The notes under the pieces were generated by a model. That model was not told the origin of the DNA and did no database searches. It was given only the letters and a program-made list of their open reading frames with translations. The translations under genes and the position numbers were made by a program. A stretch of DNA of 5,652 bases from Spirochaetota bacterium (GTDB lineage: Bacteria; Spirochaetota; B62-G9), in NCBI GenBank assembly GCA_026990615.1, contig JALXDB010000288.1:1-5652 (forward strand), given 5' to 3'. Shown piece after piece: positions 4,541 to 5,652 of the stretch; within the stretch, counting starts at the first letter, position 1, and the number at the start of each line of letters is the position of its first letter.

Positions 4541-5652
4541 TCAATCTCTGTTTACTTCACAAACTATATTTTTTATTGCCAAGAAGATTAGCTCAGTCAT
4601 TGCAATACCTATAAAGAAAACTACAGAAAAACCCAACCATTTAATTAACCACCCCCCAAGAAGGGGGAATATTATCGTTGTCAAACTACCTGCACCTGAG
4701 AGAGCCGTATAAAGAGCCCTATTATGCTCCCTTGAAATCTCAAGGAGAACACCGGGAATAACGATCTGATAGGCTGAACTGTTAAAACCTGCAAGAAAAA
4801 ATACAATAACATACAGCCTGCTGTTCGTGTAACTTCCAATCTCGCCCGATAGGACAAGGGCGATTAAAGGGACAAGAGAAGCAATAATAGCATAAGCCTT
4901 CGCTATTCCCCTGTAACTATTCTTTTTAACGATAATATGCCAGACATAATTGGAGATTATCATTCCGGCAATCTGAACCAGCAGAAAATTACCAACGGTT
5001 CTGGCATCAAGTCCAAGATTCTGCTTCGCCAGATAAACATAGAAGGGAACCATTGTCAGACCAAATCCCATACTATTTATCAATAGAAGGTAGTACCTGA
5101 TATTTCTATCTTCCCTAAATATTTGAATGTATGCTTTGATTATAGATTTGTTTTTCAGGATAGAATCTCCAAATTCTGTAGGCTTTTCCTTTATCAACCA
5201 GAACCCTATCGAAGCTGTAAAAAGAAGAGCACTTGCTATGACAAAAAGCAGGCTGTAGTTGTAAGGATAACTGTACATACTTACCAGCCTTCTTACAATT
5301 ATAGCCGATACAAATATTCCTATACTTACCGTTGTCTGCCTGAGTGTAAAAAATTTTTTTCTGCTGTTTTTATCTATTGATTTTCCAAGAATATCGGTGT
5401 ACGAAATATTCGCAAAGGAACCGCTAAAAGAAAATACAGAAATTATAAGAAAAATAAATAGAATAACAATATCTCCGATAAGTCTGCTGGAAAAATACAG
5501 CAAGAGTCCCAATCCGAACAGAGATACTATACGTAAAGAGATGCCAAGAATGAGATAACCCTTTTTACAGGTTTTGCGGGATAGAAAACCTGCAAAAACA
5601 ATCTGCATAAAACTTGCACCACCAACCATAATTGCCGTTTGTATCCCGAGGT
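4541..5652 (-). CDS. MFS (Major Facilitator Superfamily) transporter, 5' end cut off by the window
   Basis: Inner-membrane secondary transporter; the substrate cannot be predicted. The reading frame is open to the right edge and ends at TGA (4541-4543), giving 369 visible residues. A Met codon at 5627-5629 lies inside what should be TM2, so it is not taken as the start. TM1 and part of TM2 (about 40-60 residues) are missing compared with the usual ~400-430. After the TM2 stub comes a degenerate loop 2-3 A-motif, GFLSRKTCKKG, in place of the canonical GxLaDRxGRR. By eye about ten hydrophobic helices follow, in two groups (TM3-6 and TM7-12), separated by a polar linker containing KEKPTEFGDSILKNKS. 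This 6+6 pattern is the main basis for the call. The tRNA-Val promoter begins 15 nt after the stop and no GC-rich terminator lies between, so read-through into the tRNA is possible. Family call firm, function unknown. Confidence 0.85.
   Translation of the reverse strand, partial: LGIQTAIMVGGASFMQIVFAGFLSRKTCKKGYLILGISLRIVSLFGLGLLLYFSSRLIGDIVILFIFLIISVFSFSGSFANISYTDILGKSIDKNSRKKFFTLRQTTVSIGIFVSAIIVRRLVSMYSYPYNYSLLFVIASALLFTASIGFWLIKEKPTEFGDSILKNKSIIKAYIQIFREDRNIRYYLLLINSMGFGLTMVPFYVYLAKQNLGLDARTVGNFLLVQIAGMIISNYVWHIIVKKNSYRGIAKAYAIIASLVPLIALVLSGEIGSYTNSRLYVIVFFLAGFNSSAYQIVIPGVLLEISREHNRALYTALSGAGSLTTIIFPLLGGWLIKWLGFSVVFFIGIAMTELIFLAIKNIVCEVNRD

Noticed and set aside
1..5652. CRISPR arrays, insertion sequences, riboswitches, toxin-antitoxin or defence genes
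   Set aside because: No spaced repeats, transposase motifs, terminal inverted repeats or recognisable aptamer folds were seen on either strand.

Overview
The window is about 5.6 kb of AT-rich bacterial DNA (roughly 40 % GC by eye) in which every recognisable gene is read from the minus strand, right to left. The organism is most likely a diderm bacterium. The solute-binding protein has a plain Sec signal peptide with no usable lipobox, which implies a periplasm. The tRNA gene does not encode its CCA tail, which argues against enteric-type gammaproteobacteria. ATA and AGA codons are common. The sequence alone does not fix the phylum.

Layout from right to left: (1) 5652-4541, the C-terminal ~370 residues of a Major Facilitator Superfamily transporter whose start lies outside the window. 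(2) 4483-4411, tRNA-Val (anticodon UAC), with its own TTGACA-N17-TATCTT promoter. (3) 4410-4139, an AT-rich gene-free spacer with one weak terminator-like structure. (4) 4138-4094, a strong sigma70-type promoter overlaid by a perfect 10-10-10 inverted repeat that looks like a repressor operator. (5) 4068-48, a four-gene sugar importer operon of the CUT2 (ribose/fructose/xylose-type) ABC family, in the order binding protein, permease A, ATPase, permease B. The operon may continue past the left edge; the last 47 bases hold no recognisable gene.

How the genes work together: the periplasmic binding protein captures a small monosaccharide-like ligand and delivers it to a channel that is probably a heterodimer of the two paralogous permeases. 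Import is driven by two copies of the short, single-domain ATPase. This differs from the usual CUT2 plan of one fused ~500-residue double ATPase. The ligand cannot be named from sequence, because no catabolic or regulator gene falls in the window. Expression seems layered: a promoter and operator ahead of the binding protein, two tandem hairpins in the 214-nt gap before permease A, a small hairpin around the ATPase Shine-Dalgarno, and a 1-nt ATPase/permease B junction.

No clearly new biological system is visible. The most notable points are the operator palindrome, the intergenic hairpins and the two-permease/short-ATPase architecture.
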